Source of the DNA: Moringa oleifera
Taxonomy: Eukaryota > Streptophyta > Magnoliopsida > Brassicales > Moringaceae
Assembly: GCA_021397835.1 (NCBI GenBank)
Contig: JAJFZO010000537.1
Coordinates: 124,001 to 188,000 of the forward strand
Length of the DNA: 64,000 nt
Direction of reading: 5' to 3'
Each line of letters begins with the position of its first letter. Positions within the stretch are counted from its first letter, which is position 1. Under the pieces are notes generated by a model, which was not told the DNA's origin, made no database searches, and saw only the letters and a list, made by a program, of their open reading frames with translations. Position numbers and translations under genes: made by a program. Shown piece by piece: positions 11,111-23,520 of this stretch.

Positions 11111-12470
11111 TATAAAGATATGACAGGATTGGATAGTAGTATTATCGAGCATAAATTACCACTAAAATCAAGATGTCCACCAATTCAACAAAAGCTGAGA
11201 AGAATGAAGCTAAAAGTGTTATTAAAGATTCAAAAAGAGATTTAAAATAATTAGATGTAATGTTTGTTGCTGTGGCACAGTACCTAGAATGGGTAGCTAA
11301 TATAGTGTCAGTACCAAAGAAAGATGGCAAGATACAGATGTGTGTAGATTACAGAGATCTTAATGGAGCAAGTCCCAAAGATAATTTTTTATTGCTGTAA
11401 TTTGAAATTCTTGTGGATAATATAGCTAAATATTCTTTATTTTCTTTCATAGATAAATACTAGGGATATAATCAAATAAAAATGACACTAGAGGATATGA
11501 AAAAAATCACATTTATCACCTTTTGGGGAACATTTTGCTATCGTGTAATGCCATTTGGGTTGAAAAATGGTAGCGTAACTTACCTATGCACTATACTAAC
11601 CTTATTTCATGATATGATCCATAAAACAATTGAAGTTATATTGATGATATGATAGCCAAATCCTAGAAAGATGAAGATCATGTGGAGGATTTTAAAAAAT
11701 TATTTCAAAGACTTCAGAAATATTGAGTTATGGTTGAATCCCAATGAGTGTACTTTCGATGTGAAATCAAAAAAACTGTTGGGCTTTATTGTAAGTGAGA
11801 AAGGTATTAAACTCGATCCTGACAAAGTGGAGATGATTCAGAATTTGCCACCACCTAAAATAGTGAAGGAAGTGTGGGGCTTTTTGGGAAGGTTGAATTA
11901 TATTTCAAGATTTATAACCTAATTGATAAGCATATGTGATCTCATCTTCAAGATGTTGAGAAAGAATTATCCTGGTGAATGGGATAAAGAATGCCAAATA
12001 ACCTTTGAGAAAATAAAAAGGTATCTGTCCAACCCTCAGTACTGATGCCATCAATTCTATGAAAGACATTAATTTTGTATTTGACATTGTATGTGAGGTA
12101 GTGGGGTTATTTATTAGTGCAACAAGATGAATCTAGTAAGAAAAAGCATGCTATTTATTACTTGAGCAAAAAGTTCACTGATTATGAGTCAAAATATTCA
12201 TCAATTGAGCATATTTATTATACATTGGCTAGGGCTGCACATAAACTTTGTCAATATTTGTTGAGTCACATGGCATGAGTGATTGCCAAGTTAGATCCCA
12301 TCAAGTACTTATTTGAAAAATCTTTATTATCCGGTAAGTTGGTTAGATGGTAGGTACTACTGTCAGAGTACGATCTTATATATGTTTCCTAGAAGACAAT
12401 CAAAAAAAGTGTCATAGTAGACTTTTTGGCTAATTGTGCTAAACTACCAATCGATAAGGTTTGATTTTTC
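11111..12470 (+). pseudogene. Reverse transcriptase-RNase H remnant, copy A
   Basis: This region would copy element RNA to DNA and degrade the RNA strand. Recognisable in order: HKLPLKSRCPP..QQKLRRMK near 11150; DYRDLNGASPKDNF near 11346; the catalytic YIDDM box at 11637-11651, followed immediately by AKS and a stop; LNPNECTF and LLGFIVSEKGI in 11671-11922 with the GFLGRLNYISRF connection; and RNase H pieces near 12100-12440 (YYLSKKFTDYESKY; KLDPIKYLFEKS). Several in-frame stops and frame changes make it non-functional although the YIDD aspartates remain. Equivalent region in copy B: 55381-56708. Confidence 0.88.
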
Positions 12471-12910
12471 AGATGAGGACTTAATGGTAATTATGCCCAT
12501 AGACAAAGAGAGGAAAGGTCAGACACTTGGAAAATATTTTTTGATGGGGCATCGAATATTCTAAGGCATGGGATTGGTGCAATCTTAAAGTCATCAGATA
12601 AATAGTAGTGTCCATTCATAACTCGATTAGATTTTAATTCCATTAACAATGTTGCTAATTATAAAGGCTGCATCATGGGATTAAAAGCTACAATAGAGAA
12701 AAAAGTGGCAAAGTTGGATGTATTTGGGGATTTTACTTTGGTTATATATCAACTAAAGGGAGAATGGATGACAAGACATCCAAGTTAGTTCATTACCACA
12801 AGTTGGCTAAGAAATTACTCAAGGGCTTTAAAGAAGTCAGTTTCAATCATCTCTCTAGAGACAAAAATCAAATGGCAGATGCATTAGCAACATTAACTTC
12901 CATGTTTTAA
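12471..12910 (+). pseudogene. Second RNase H (aRNH) remnant, copy A
   Basis: A second RNase H-like domain lies between the first RNase H and integrase. Visible motifs are WKIFFDGASN near 12525, YKGCIMGLKATIEK near 12660, LDVFGDFTLVIYQLKGEW near 12715-12765 and DKNQMADALATL near 12860. This extra domain is diagnostic of the Tat/Ogre lineage. It is interrupted by stops (for example near 12603). The same domain in copy B carries a further deletion of about 45 bp. Confidence 0.85.
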
Positions 12911-12979
12911 GTGACAGAGGTTTCGCGAGCCTTGCCAATCAAATAAGTATTTTAAACTCTCTAGCGTATTGTTTAGTGA

Positions 12980-14252
12980 TTGAGAAAGAAAAAAAATGGC
13001 AATCCATGGTATCATGACATTTGAATTTATGTTAAAGATCAACAATACAGAGAAAAGGCATTAGAGAATGAAAAAAGAACCTTGAGGAGGTTAGCCTTGA
13101 ATTTCATACTAGATGGGGAAGTGCTTTACAAAAAAAAGCTTTAACCAAACTCTATTAAGGTGTTTTGACGCAAGTGAGCCTCAAGTAGTCTTAGAGGAAG
13201 TCCATGAAGGCACTTATGGAACACACATTAATGGACCTGTAGTGGCTTGAAAAATTATGAGGTCAGGTTATTATTGGCTAACAATAGAAAAAGATCACAT
13301 CGAGTATGTGAAAAAGTGCCACAAATGCCAAATTTATGCTGATAAGATACACATGCCACTATCTCCTCTACATGTAATGAATGCACCTTGGCCATTTCCA
13401 ATGTGGGGTTTTGATGTCATCAGGCCCATTACCCTAAAAGCTTCTAATGGATATAGATTTATCTTAGTATTCATTGATTACTTCACAAAATGAGTGAAAA
13501 CTAGTTCTTTTGCTAATATTACCAAGGTTATGGTCAATCATTTTATCAAAAAAGAAATTATTTATCGATACCGCCTGCCAGAGCGAATCATCTCACATAA
13601 TGCTGAAAATCTAAAAGTATAGCTATAAAAGAGATTTGTGAACAATTTAAGAATTAGCACCATAATTCAGCAGCATACCATCCTAAAATGAATGGGACAA
13701 TAAAAGTGGTGAATAAAAACATTAAGAAGATAGTGTAGAAAATAATAATAGAATGGCACAAAATGCTACCCTTCGCATTACATGCTTATAGGACTGTAGT
13801 AAGAACCTCTAATGGGGTAACTTCTTATTCATTAGTCATAGGATGGAAGCTATATTGCCTATAGAAGTTAAAATTCCTTTATTAAGAGTGCTCATGAAAT
13901 CTGAATTAGAAGAAGCGGAGTGGATCAAAGCTTGATATGAACAATTAAACTTGATTGACGAGAAATGCTTTAAAGTTATTTGCCACGAGCAGTTGTACGA
14001 AAGCAAAATGAGAAAAGTATATAATAAAATAGCACACCTAAGAGTATTCAAAGAAAGCCTTTAGTGCTAAAGAAGATTTTCGAGAATGTTTTAGATCCCC
14101 AAGGCAAGTGAGCACCAAATAGGGAATGCCTATATGTTATTAAAAAAACATTCTCTGAAAAAGCCTTGATCTTAGCTGAAATGAATAGTGATGATCTCCC
14201 TAAACCGATTAATTCAAATATTGTAAAGAAGTATTATGCCTGAAAAAGGGGT
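12980..14252 (+). pseudogene. Integrase remnant, copy A
   Basis: Integrase would insert element DNA into the genome. Visible: a zinc-binding region with KCHKCQIYAD in the open stretch 13257-13493, then WPFPMWGFDVIRPI carrying the first catalytic Asp, FILVFIDYFTK, and downstream fragments (NGTIKVVNKNIKKI near 13690-13735). The polyprotein C-terminus near 14050-14250 reads LVLKKIF and PKPINSNIVKKYYA and ends in a stop, matching the usual end of Tat-type pol. Many stops are present. Copy B equivalent: 57182-58422. Confidence 0.83.
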
Positions 14253-15906
14253 GGTTTTGTTCTTCAAAGGAAGAACAAATAGTGCTGAAATCGTTCCCTA
14301 GTGAAAAAAAAAAAGAATAAGAAAAAAATCTGTGGTTGTATATTTGCCAGAAGATATGGGTTAAAATTAGTGTTTAAATTTTTTTTTTCAGATGATAAAG
14401 ATCGTTAAAAAAAAAAGGAGCTCTTTACATGAGATTTAAATAGATAAATACCATTGAAATGTTCATTATTTTTTATATTAGGCCCCATTGTCAATCATCA
14501 TGACTTTTAATCCAATTTATCATAAAAGTCATTTCAAATATTTCCTATCTAGTTACTTGATTACATCCTTAACCAGATATCATTTCCTCACAAAAAATTC
14601 TTAAAAGATATTTGTTGCCCAAATTACTATTGCAAATATGATTCAATAAAGGAGTTTCAATTATAAAACTAAATAGTGATCAAATTTAAATGAAGTTATG
14701 ACATTTTCGTAGCAATGAGTTGTATGTTTCAAATTGATCAAGATGAATCTAGAGATGAATGAGAATCTTATTGATCCTTAGTGGAGTTGAAAACACAAGT
14801 AGAATTTGATTTGCAGGTAACATTCAGATTCACCAACATCGAAGGGATAATAAACCTAAGGTTGTTGTCATGATCAAATTCATCGAAGTGATCAACTTCA
14901 AGAAAGAAAATGTTTATATTTTGGTCAAAACTTTATGATAAAATGACTGAAAGATAATTGCTCTTGTTTCGAAACAAGAAAAAAAAAAAGAAGGAAAGGG
15001 GGAAAGAAAAAAAAGAGAGAAAAAAAGAAGGAAGAAGGAAAACAATAAGAAAGACGATATAAAAAGGGAGAGAAAAGTGATTATTGCATCTACATAAACA
15101 TGCATACATAACGTATTTCACATATTTTATCTTGAAAAAAATGGGATAAGCTTGTTAATGAAGGTATAAACAATCACTTAGATAGATCATTTAGTTTTTC
15201 TATTTTTTTAAAGAAAAAACACTCTTTTTCCATAATTATCACAGTTGTCAATGATTTTTTTTTTAATTACTAAAGATAGTTATCAGTGAATATTTTTTAG
15301 TAGGCAAAATTCTTTAGATTTTTTTAAAAATACTATCAGTGGACAAAATCTTTTCAAGTTTTTAGAATAGTTGTCAATGACGAAACTCTTGATCAGAATA
15401 GCTACCGATGGACCATAACTTTTCAATTTTTTTAATACAATCGTCAAAGGATGAAACCTTTAAATTATAGAATGATCATCCTTAAAGCGATTTTAGATTT
15501 TTCAAAGTTGATGTTGTCTTTACAATTGAGCTTTCCATTTTCAAAGTTGATGCCATCTTTAGAACAGAGCTTTCTATTTTCAAAATTGATGTCATTATTA
15601 GAACAAAACCATTTAGATTTATTTATTTATTTATTATTATTTAGTTAAGATCATCATTAAAACAGAGCTTTTTAGATTTCTGAAAGCATCGTTAGCTATT
15701 ATTGAGCGAAACATATAAAAATTATTCAGTCTCCCTCAAGATCATGTTATTTATAATACTACAGTCTTGCTGCATACAACCAAAAATGAGAGACGAAAAT
15801 TGAAGAAGAACAAGTGAAGAGAGCAAAAAGGAAAAAGTTCTCAAGCACTGAGGGCAAATTAGGTATCTTAAGTCTTTGCTCAATTTTTTATTCTCAAAAA
15901 ATGAAC
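14253..15906 (+). other. 3' untranslated region of Tat-like element, copy A
   Basis: About 1.65 kb between the pol stop and the polypurine tract. It holds a purine-rich GA tract (about 14975-15075), degenerate ~35-50 bp repeats of the type ATAGTTGTCAATGG..AAACTTTT (15235-15490) and ~50-bp tandem units with CAAAGTTGATG (15494-15640). Open frames on the minus strand over the GA tract are low-complexity artefacts. A long non-coding 3' region is common in Tat/Ogre elements. Confidence 0.6.
15494..15640. repeat. ~50-bp tandem repeat, three units, copy A
   Basis: Three successive units contain TTTTCAAAGTTGATG followed by TTAGAACAGAGCTTTC-like sequence. The homologous place in copy B (about 59665-59755) has two units, so one unit has been gained or lost since the duplication. 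Confidence 0.7.
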
Positions 15907-15919
15907 AAAGAGGGGCAAC
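15907..15919 (+). other. Polypurine tract, copy A
   Basis: AAAGAGGGGCAAC directly precedes the 3' LTR start (TATAGACACCC). It is identical in copy B at 60042-60054. This is where plus-strand synthesis would be primed. Confidence 0.75.
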
Positions 15920-18000
15920 TATAGACACCCATTTTATAGCAATATTGCACTGCTGCCAATGTTGCCAATTCTGCAATGCTGCCAATTTTGCAATACTACA
16001 TGCTACCTATTACTGCATTAAATTGAAGCTAGGCCAAGGTCTATAAATACTCACTTTGGCCAAGAACTTAGGGGAGATTAAGGACAGAATGTTACGAAAT
16101 TTTGGGAGTTTGGAGAATATTTAGAGAAAGTTATAAAGGGGAGATATAGTCATGTAAAAAGAGTGGGAGAGATTTTCTTTGGTAAGAGGAGATTTGGAGG
16201 AGAAATTTGCAAATATTACTTCCTATTAAAGAGCAAGGTAACATTTCTTGTGATTTTATCATTACTTTTTTCTCTTTATTTTTAATTTTATAAATATTTC
16301 TTTTTATTTGTTTGTTTAATTGTTATTATATATGTATCTATATATATTTTTATTCCTCTTGCACACATGTGTCCTTTTGCTTATTTTTATGTTATTTTCA
16401 CTTGCATTTTTATTTATCTTGCATATTAATATATTCATATTCTTTTATTTACAAATATACATAATTTTTTTTCTATATTTTCTTGTTAAATACATGAAAA
16501 GCTAACTAAAAATAGATAGTATGTGAAAGTAATGAGTAAAAAAATATAATTTAATAGAAAATAGATGGGATATAATATGTAAATTTTTTTTTTTAAAAAA
16601 AGATAAGTAACTTTAAGATATTAAGGTTGTTTTAAAATAATAAATTTAAATTATTTATAATATAAAATTATTAAATAAATTAAGTTTTCTTTTTATTTTT
16701 TACTGAATTTTAATTATGTTTTTAAAACAGATGAAATCACTTTAATGTTATTTTAATTTTTTTAAAAATTAAAATAAAAATACTTTACATTTTTAAGAAC
16801 ATAGAGTCATTCAAGAGATTTTTTTTTAAAAATTATTTTAAAATAATAACATATGTTCTAAACTTATGTGAAGTATGAAAAAAATCTCAAAAGAGAGATT
16901 TCATATTTTCTTATGTCAGAATCATTTTTTTAAAGTAAAAATATATAGTTTTTTAGGAATATTAAAAAAATCTTAAGAGAGAGATTTTTATATTTTAAAA
17001 AAACTACTTAATATTTTAAAAAAATTTAAAAATATCAAAAGAGAGGTTTTTATATTTTCTAATAATTAAAAAAATTATTCTAAAACTTAAGTGCTTTAAG
17101 TGTTAAGAAATATGAAAAATCTCAATAGAGTAGTTTTAATATTTCTTAATATAAAATTAATTATTAAAATATTTATTTGATATTTTTGAAAAATATAAAA
17201 AAAACCTCAAGAGAAATTTTCATATTTTCTAATATAAAATTTATTTAAGTATTTAATTTTTTATGAGAAATGTGAAAGATCTCAGAGAAGGTTTTCATAT
17301 TTTCTTATATACAATATATTTTTGTAAAAAAATCTCAAAAGAAAAATCTTTGTATTCTTTGAAATATTTTTTTTATATGGCCATCAATTTATTTTTATTT
17401 TTAATTAATCAAATTATAAAATTTGAATTTAAAACCTAAATTTAAAAATCAAATATTAATTATTTGTTTGCGTTAGGGTCATAAAATTTCAAAATTATTG
17501 ATATGTTTTACATAATATGGCTATGCGTGTACATCAAAATGTCATTGAATTCACATGAATCATAACAAAAAATATACTAAAGAATTAGGAGGTTAAATAA
17601 GGGTGAGACCTTCATATTTTTCATCATAAAACAAAAAATGTTTTAAGATTAAAGGTTAAGCAAGAGCGAAATCTCTACATCTTTTCCCATAACATGATTT
17701 CAAAAATTAAAGATAAAACAAGAGCTAAAACCTTTATATTCTCCAAAACGTTAAAATTTCACTTGTTTTCATATCATGTACATTTTTTTCAAACATATTT
17801 TTGAGAATCAATTTTTAAATTCAAAAATAATCATGATCAATTGGTACCAATTTTTGGGCATCATGCCCATGTGTAATCGACTCTTGACGACTCTCTTTAT
17901 TTTTATTTTTTAAAATTTTTTCAAAAGAAAATCACTCAAAATATTATATTTTTTAAAACTGCTTTAAGAATTCTAACTCCGATCGAAGATAATTGTGACA
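15920..18000 (+). repeat. 3' LTR of Tat-like element, copy A
   Basis: About 2.08 kb, TATAGACACCC to TGTGACA. It has a TATA box at 16042-16049 and decayed dyad repeats at about 16870-17360. It is shorter than its copy B counterpart (60055-62324): two deletions of about 15 and 98 bp near 17865-17890 remove the GGTGCTAATCCTTCCCC-like end motif, and another part near 16590 is missing. It differs much more from its own 5' LTR than from the copy B 3' LTR. Confidence 0.85.
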
Positions 18001-19596
18001 ATGATTATCTTTTAATTGTGAAATTTTTAAAACTTTAAAAATATTTTAATTATGTAATTATTTTAATTAAATAAAGATGTATAATCATAATTAGCAGTCA
18101 TCATGCTAATTTTAATTAATTTTGCATAATTCTAATTAATTTTTTTGTAAAAAAATTATTAAAATTTCAATTTTAATATATTTTTGTTTATTAATTTTTA
18201 AAATAAATTTAGTAAAATTAATTTAATAGTAATTTAATTTTTTAATTATTTTGATATATTCATTGAAATTTTATTAGAATAATACATTTGAAATTTTTGT
18301 TTTCTTAGTTGATAATTTGGTTATGTGATAATATATTATGACCATAATAACTGTATTTTATAACCATGTATACAATAATGTAAACAAAGACTATAATGAA
18401 ATTAGAATTGTATTTTATAAAAGATATGTATGTACTTTGTATATATATTATTAATTAATAGATTATAATTTTTAATTTAATAAATTTTAGAATTTATATT
18501 TTATAATTTATTGAATTATATAATTCATATTTGTTAATTATTATAATTTTTATTTTGTTTAATTTGATAAATTATATGCCTTATTGTAAACATGATATAA
18601 CCTTACGTGTGTATGTGCTGATGTATATATATACACACACTTTGTTATAAATATCATTAATTAATAAATTATATAACTTATAATTTTTTGAATTATATAA
18701 TTTATGTTTTATTTAATTTAATAAATTACATATCTTATTAATTAGGGTAAATGGTTGAAAAAAAATGTGAAGTAGAACCTCACCTATAATTTAAACTACA
18801 TTGTTAAAAAAGTGACATAATGACCCTTGATCTCCCATCAATTACAAAAACAAATCTTAAACCCTAATAACATCCAAAACCAGCATTAAGTTTGGGATAT
18901 CATTATCTTTTCTATGTCCTCTTCCTAATGAGACTAGAAACTGAATCCTTGTTATCTTTCTTTATATAATAGTTTTCATCTGCAAAATTATTTTGATTTT
19001 TGAGCCTATTTTTCCTCAAATTGATAATAAATTATAAATATGTATAGTACTTCTAATAATCCATTACCCATTTGGAAGAGTTTAATTGATGAAAAATGTA
19101 GAAAAAAATACAAGATTATCAAGGATTTGGCCATGAATGAACTTTAGTTCTTCAAGTGAGAGCTTGTTACAAGATGGAGACTTCATACTTGTCTTTCAAC
19201 ATCTCAAACACACTTCTCTTCAAAAGATAGAATTTGTGACTCTTAATATTACCCATCACTACTTCTTCATCATGACCGTTTCCACCATTCCCTTTCATCT
19301 ATCTCCATTTAATTCCATTGTTCTAATACACGAATAGTAAACATGGATATGCTGCTAGCCATTACATTATCATTTACATGAGCTCGAATCAATAGCAAAT
19401 TCACAACATAATGTGATAAATTGTAAATTAGGTGAGTTTTTTTTTTTTTAATGATAGTATGAGTCTTTTCTACATTTTCTCAGTTACCAAAATTGAGCCC
19501 TGTCAAAGTAAATAAGAAGTAAAATCCAAAGGGAAACACAAATATCAACTAAAGCCTTATTACATCTCTTTGTCATGTCTAAATCATTCTTGTTGC
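18001..19596. other. 3' flank inside the duplication, copy A
   Basis: Extremely A+T-rich and palindrome-rich to about 18720 (alternating TTAATTAA and TATAATT strings), then more balanced sequence to the breakpoint. A 66-codon open frame at 19137-19337 is partly conserved in copy B (63482-63685) but is not recognised. No firm gene was seen. Confidence 0.55.
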
Positions 19597-21066
19597 GTGA
19601 AGCACTTGCTCATACACTTAGTGTATGAAGCACAAGTTAGTGGACATGTATTATATCGATGAATATATATGCTTGAGAGGTATAAATCATATACTTCAAG
19701 TTTTTGTTCACATTTCAATGCCTTGTAAGTTATATGCATCCTAATGAATGAAAAAAAAAATCATTTCTTAAGTTTTTACACAATCTAAAAAAAAAATTAT
19801 GAAAAGTCAAACTCGTATGGAGAGGTTTACCTATTAACCTTGCATACTAAAGGAGATATTTAACATTTTATCTTATTACTTTAAGACGCACATCCACTCT
19901 AGAAATCGAAGAGTGCTTCGTAATGATAGTAGTGGAGGGTTCCTTTATGCATCCCCTATTATTTAGTTTCAATTATCTTGAGTGACATGAAGAGGTCTAC
20001 AAAACTTGTTATCTTAATGAGAAGGAAATAACCGCAACATCCATATACGTTTTTTTGTTTTAATTGGCCCAAAGTTGAGTCATTTTAAAAGTAAGTTATA
20101 TCCTATATGGTGATGATGTATTAAAAAGTTTGTACATCATAACCATATGTGATGTATGATTGCAGCATTTATGTGAAGATATTGATATTGGTAAACATAT
20201 ACAATCAAACTTTGTAGCCTTTTTCAAAAAATATGTAAGTAATGTCCTCCAAATTGCAATAAAATTATGATTATCAAATCTAATAACATTTTTTACTGAC
20301 AAAGTGTACTCTATGTTAATAGTTATTAGATGCATAATCATTTTAGTAACATCTTACATCAATTTTTTTTGTGATTTTGCATTAGGACCTATAAGGATGG
20401 TACAAATATCTCCAACTTATTTTCTGAATGGTCACTCTTTCAACAAATCTAATTGATCTTAAAATCAAAAAGACAAATTTTTGGAGTAGTTCTAACTAAT
20501 AGGATACTTCATATTATGAAATCCTATAAAAGATAATTAAGATAGAGGATTTTGAAATCCTTATAAAGCCATTAAGACTCTTTAATTGCAAATAGTTTAT
20601 TGAGCTTAGGTTTAAAGATTTGTTTAAAGTATGAAATTATTAAGGTAAAGTCAAACGAGAGATACAACTGTAAAGACACATTTATCTTTATGTAAATGGA
20701 GTAAGTATATTTCATATCGTAATCTAATCTAGATCTTTCAAGAAAGACTGATCTATGGTGATTACAGCAAAAGTAAAGTGTATGATTGAATCGCAAGATG
20801 CTCCATACAAGATGATATAATCTAATAGTTGCTTGAAGACTCTCATGACGACTAAATTGTAAACAATTTTAGGGATATTAATGATTGGGGTGAAGATTTA
20901 GGTAACAACTTAATTAATGCACTTATTGAAAGCTAATGATCAAGTGAAAGAATAAGATGGAGAAGAAGAACCATTTGATAGAAAAAGCCCAAGATTAAAG
21001 AGAAATTTCTTAATAATTGCATAATTAGAAATGATTGATTTGAGATTTATGTTCAAAAATAATATT
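19597..21066. other. Spacer DNA right of breakpoint, no gene seen
   Basis: Unique relative to copy B. The sequence is of moderate A+T content with only short broken frames on both strands. It has the look of decayed mobile DNA but no domain or terminal repeat could be identified. Confidence 0.5.
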
Positions 21067-23520
21067 CACTACAAGGAAAATGTGTTTTCTTGATGGGAAT
21101 TTCTAGGTGATTAAAAGTGACTGTTAGAAAATTTGTGGTTTTTAGCAGTTTTCATGACGGTCAAGCCAACTCCCCGTAAATGGGTTCATTTATCGGTATC
21201 TTTTTGTTATTTGTGGAGATTTTGATCACCAATAAAGGATTTGATTTTCCTGGTGGTTTTTTATACATATTGGCAGTTATTAACTGCTAGGATTTGTTTG
21301 TCACTAACAAGTCTTTTCTTCCTTTTCTCTATCATTTGTAAGCCACTATTTCAAAGCAGTGTGTTCAATACTCTCTGAGCTTTGGTGGATTGCAAAGAGG
21401 CTAATGAAGTAGAATGCAATAAAGCTCAAATTCTTCTTCCTACTGGCTCCATCGATGAAGATTGAAGCTCAAAATTAAGAAATCCCCAAGTTGAAAGCCT
21501 AAGTTCTCCACTCAAGCAACATAGCATGGATTGACCTCATTTCAAATATGCATGCAATTCTTTGCCTTGTCACATAAGTTTTCTTCAAATTTGGTCAACT
21601 TATTTGTATGTAAAGAACACCAATTCCTTAATAAGTCTACTACATGTTATTGATTGATTCTCTATCCCCTTTGATTTTGTTCTTGAAGGGACTTCCACAA
21701 CACTTCATGTTTGGTATCTCTAACTTTGGATTTTGATTTCATGCTTCTAAATTATGTATGTTAGGGTTTTTTGATATCTTTAGCCTTTGCGCATGATCTT
21801 GTTTGCTTATATAATGCTTTAAGCATGTTATGTTAGCCGTTTTTTAACATAAAAGAAGATAGATGATTTATCATTCACTATGTTGGATAATTATTCACTT
21901 TTGTAGTTTGCTTAAACTAGGTGTTTCTCTTTCTTTTTATTTTTTTAATCTTTTTTACAAGCATAAAGCATTGAACAACCTTAAAGATGAAGTCTTCAAA
22001 TGTTATTTCAATCTGAGAAATCTTGCCTCTAGGTTACTTACACAGAAAGCTCCCTCTCTCTATCTCTCTAACTTTAGAATCTCTTTTTCTTTTTTGTCTT
22101 TAATCTTTATTTATTACTTGTACTTGATTTTCTGTTCAATCTTCATTTTTTTGCTAAAAAGGATTGTCATTTTAAATGGTTGGCCAATCGTATTCAATTT
22201 GTAGCTAATGTGTATGTAAATACCTTTCATGTTTCTTTACTTTTACAAGAAAATTTTACGTTATAATTGTCACTGCAATTGTTGGTAGCAACAATAATGT
22301 GGTGTTATATGGATTTCTATTCTTTGCATCGATGTCATAACGAATAACACTATCACAATGTTTAGTGTGAAGGCAAAGATAATAGATTTTGTAGCCCTTT
22401 TTCCTTTTCCTTTCTCCAATAACTGCTTTTTACTCCTTGCATTACATTTGCATTACTTTTAATAATTCTTTCTAAAAAATGAAGTTAAGAGTAGTGAATA
22501 AGCTATAGCCTAGGCCATATTACTACTTAGACGCACTCATTAAGCCTAATACAATCTTCACCTTTTTGTATTCTTTTATTTTTTTTATTTTAAATAAACT
22601 TTCATTTTGCTATTGATATATGAAAATTATAACATCTATGCCCACCAGTATGTTTATTTGATATGAAAGAACAAGTACAAATAGTGGTCTTTTCATAAAC
22701 TACAGAAAACTTGGTATCTTGAAACTTTGGACAAAATTGTTTTATTGGTTGCCACTTTTTTATCCTTTTCTTAAGAAAATATAACATGACTAACTTAAAG
22801 TTTTGTATTTCAATACTGATTTGTTAAGACAATGAGTTTTGTAAGTGCAAATATCTAGAAAACACAAATTGTTACTTAAACTTTAATTCTTTCTATGTTG
22901 TGATGCATTATGTGTTTTTGGTTGATAGCTTTAAGTTAGCAAGTATGACAAAGATTTCATGTAAAATTTAGTTTTAGGCATTAGACAGTGTATTGTGGAT
23001 TGTTTATGTGTTTCGTATTCTAAATTTAATTTGTTTTCTTATATCAACAATCTTGTAGGATTGAAAATGGATAAATCATGGATCAACAAGTCACGAAATT
23101 CACATGATTATCAAAAGGGTTTGGAAGGGTATTTAGACTTTGCCTTTGCATATGCTTTTAGCAATGGTAGAATAAAGTGCCCTTGTAATCAACGTGGGTT
23201 CAAAATGATGAAGACTAGAGAAGTAATAGACGAGCATCTCATTTATAGTCAGTTTCCGTCGAGATATACATTTTGATTATGTCATGGGGAATTAGTTAGT
23301 GTAAAAATTCAAGATAACTTAATTGTTAGAAGGATAGGTAAAGGGAGGTTTATCGGTGCATTAGTTCTTAATGTATGGCTTAAAATACATTTAAATTTCT
23401 CAATGGGTATACCAAGGGACCCTTTTCATCCACTTCACGAGTTTGCAAAGATCTAAACAAATGAAAATAGAACTACGTATGAGTTGTCTGTTATCCTCTT
23501 CACCCTGAAGGAGAATAATG
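21067..23520 (+). mobile_element. CACTA (En/Spm-type) transposon fragment
   Basis: Starts with CACTACAAGGAAAA at 21067, the hallmark terminal inverted repeat of plant CACTA elements (usual form CACTACAAGAAAA). A subterminal region with recurring TGGTGATTTT/ATCACCAATAAAGG-like motifs and a ~1.9-kb leader follow, leading to a transposase-associated domain at 23067. No matching right terminus (TTTTCTTGTAGTG) was seen, so the element is truncated; retrotransposon gag-like sequence begins shortly after 23520. Confidence 0.75.
23067..23452 (+). pseudogene. Transposase-associated domain (CACTA), broken
   Basis: The frame begins MDKSWINKSRNSHDYQKGLE and continues with a short Cys pair region, IKCPCNQRG, then EVIDEHLIYSQF. 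This is the pattern of the Transpos_assoc zinc-finger-like domain at the N-terminus of plant CACTA transposase-region proteins. The family normally reads YT.WxWHGE next; here a TGA at 23274 sits where Trp is expected, followed in frame by LCHGELVS, so one base change has truncated the protein. A TTGTAG acceptor-like site lies just upstream of the ATG, fitting a second exon. The frame stays open to a stop near 23452 without a recognised domain. Confidence 0.72.

Larger units (their letters stand above)
4735..18000 (+). mobile_element. Ty3/gypsy LTR retrotransposon, Tat/Ogre-like, copy A (inactive)
   Basis: A 13.3-kb element in the order 5' LTR (4735-7137), tRNA-Arg-type primer site (7141-7158), gag, protease, reverse transcriptase, RNase H, a second RNase H, integrase, polypurine tract (15907-15919), 3' LTR (15920-18000). 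The additional RNase H between the first RNase H and integrase is a known mark of the Tat/Ogre lineage. Every coding part is broken by stops and frameshifts, and a 721-bp deletion removes the protease active site. The same insertion is in copy B (48374-62324), so it predates the duplication. A clear target-site duplication was not found; ATGAA (4727-4731) versus ATGAT (18001-18005) is only suggestive. Confidence 0.9.
1..19596. repeat. Segmental duplication, copy A (left edge outside window)
   Basis: This block is collinear with 43663-63942: P450 gene, AT-rich spacer, Tat-like LTR retrotransposon and 3' flank occur in the same order and orientation. Identity is about 97% in the P450 coding sequence and somewhat lower in the retrotransposon. 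The right breakpoint is sharp: both copies share the bases ending in CATTCTTGTTGC at 19596, after which they are unrelated. The left boundary cannot be set because the window opens inside the match. Internal differences include a 721-bp deletion in this copy near 9777. Confidence 0.95.

Noticed and set aside
14914..15121. Minus-strand frames rich in Phe, Ser and Leu (and 59083-59292)
   Set aside because: They are translations of a GA-rich low-complexity tract in the element 3' region.
4727..18005. ATGAA/ATGAT as target-site duplication of the Tat-like element
   Set aside because: Only four of five bases match and it would shift the LTR start away from the string shared with the 3' LTR; kept only as suggestive.
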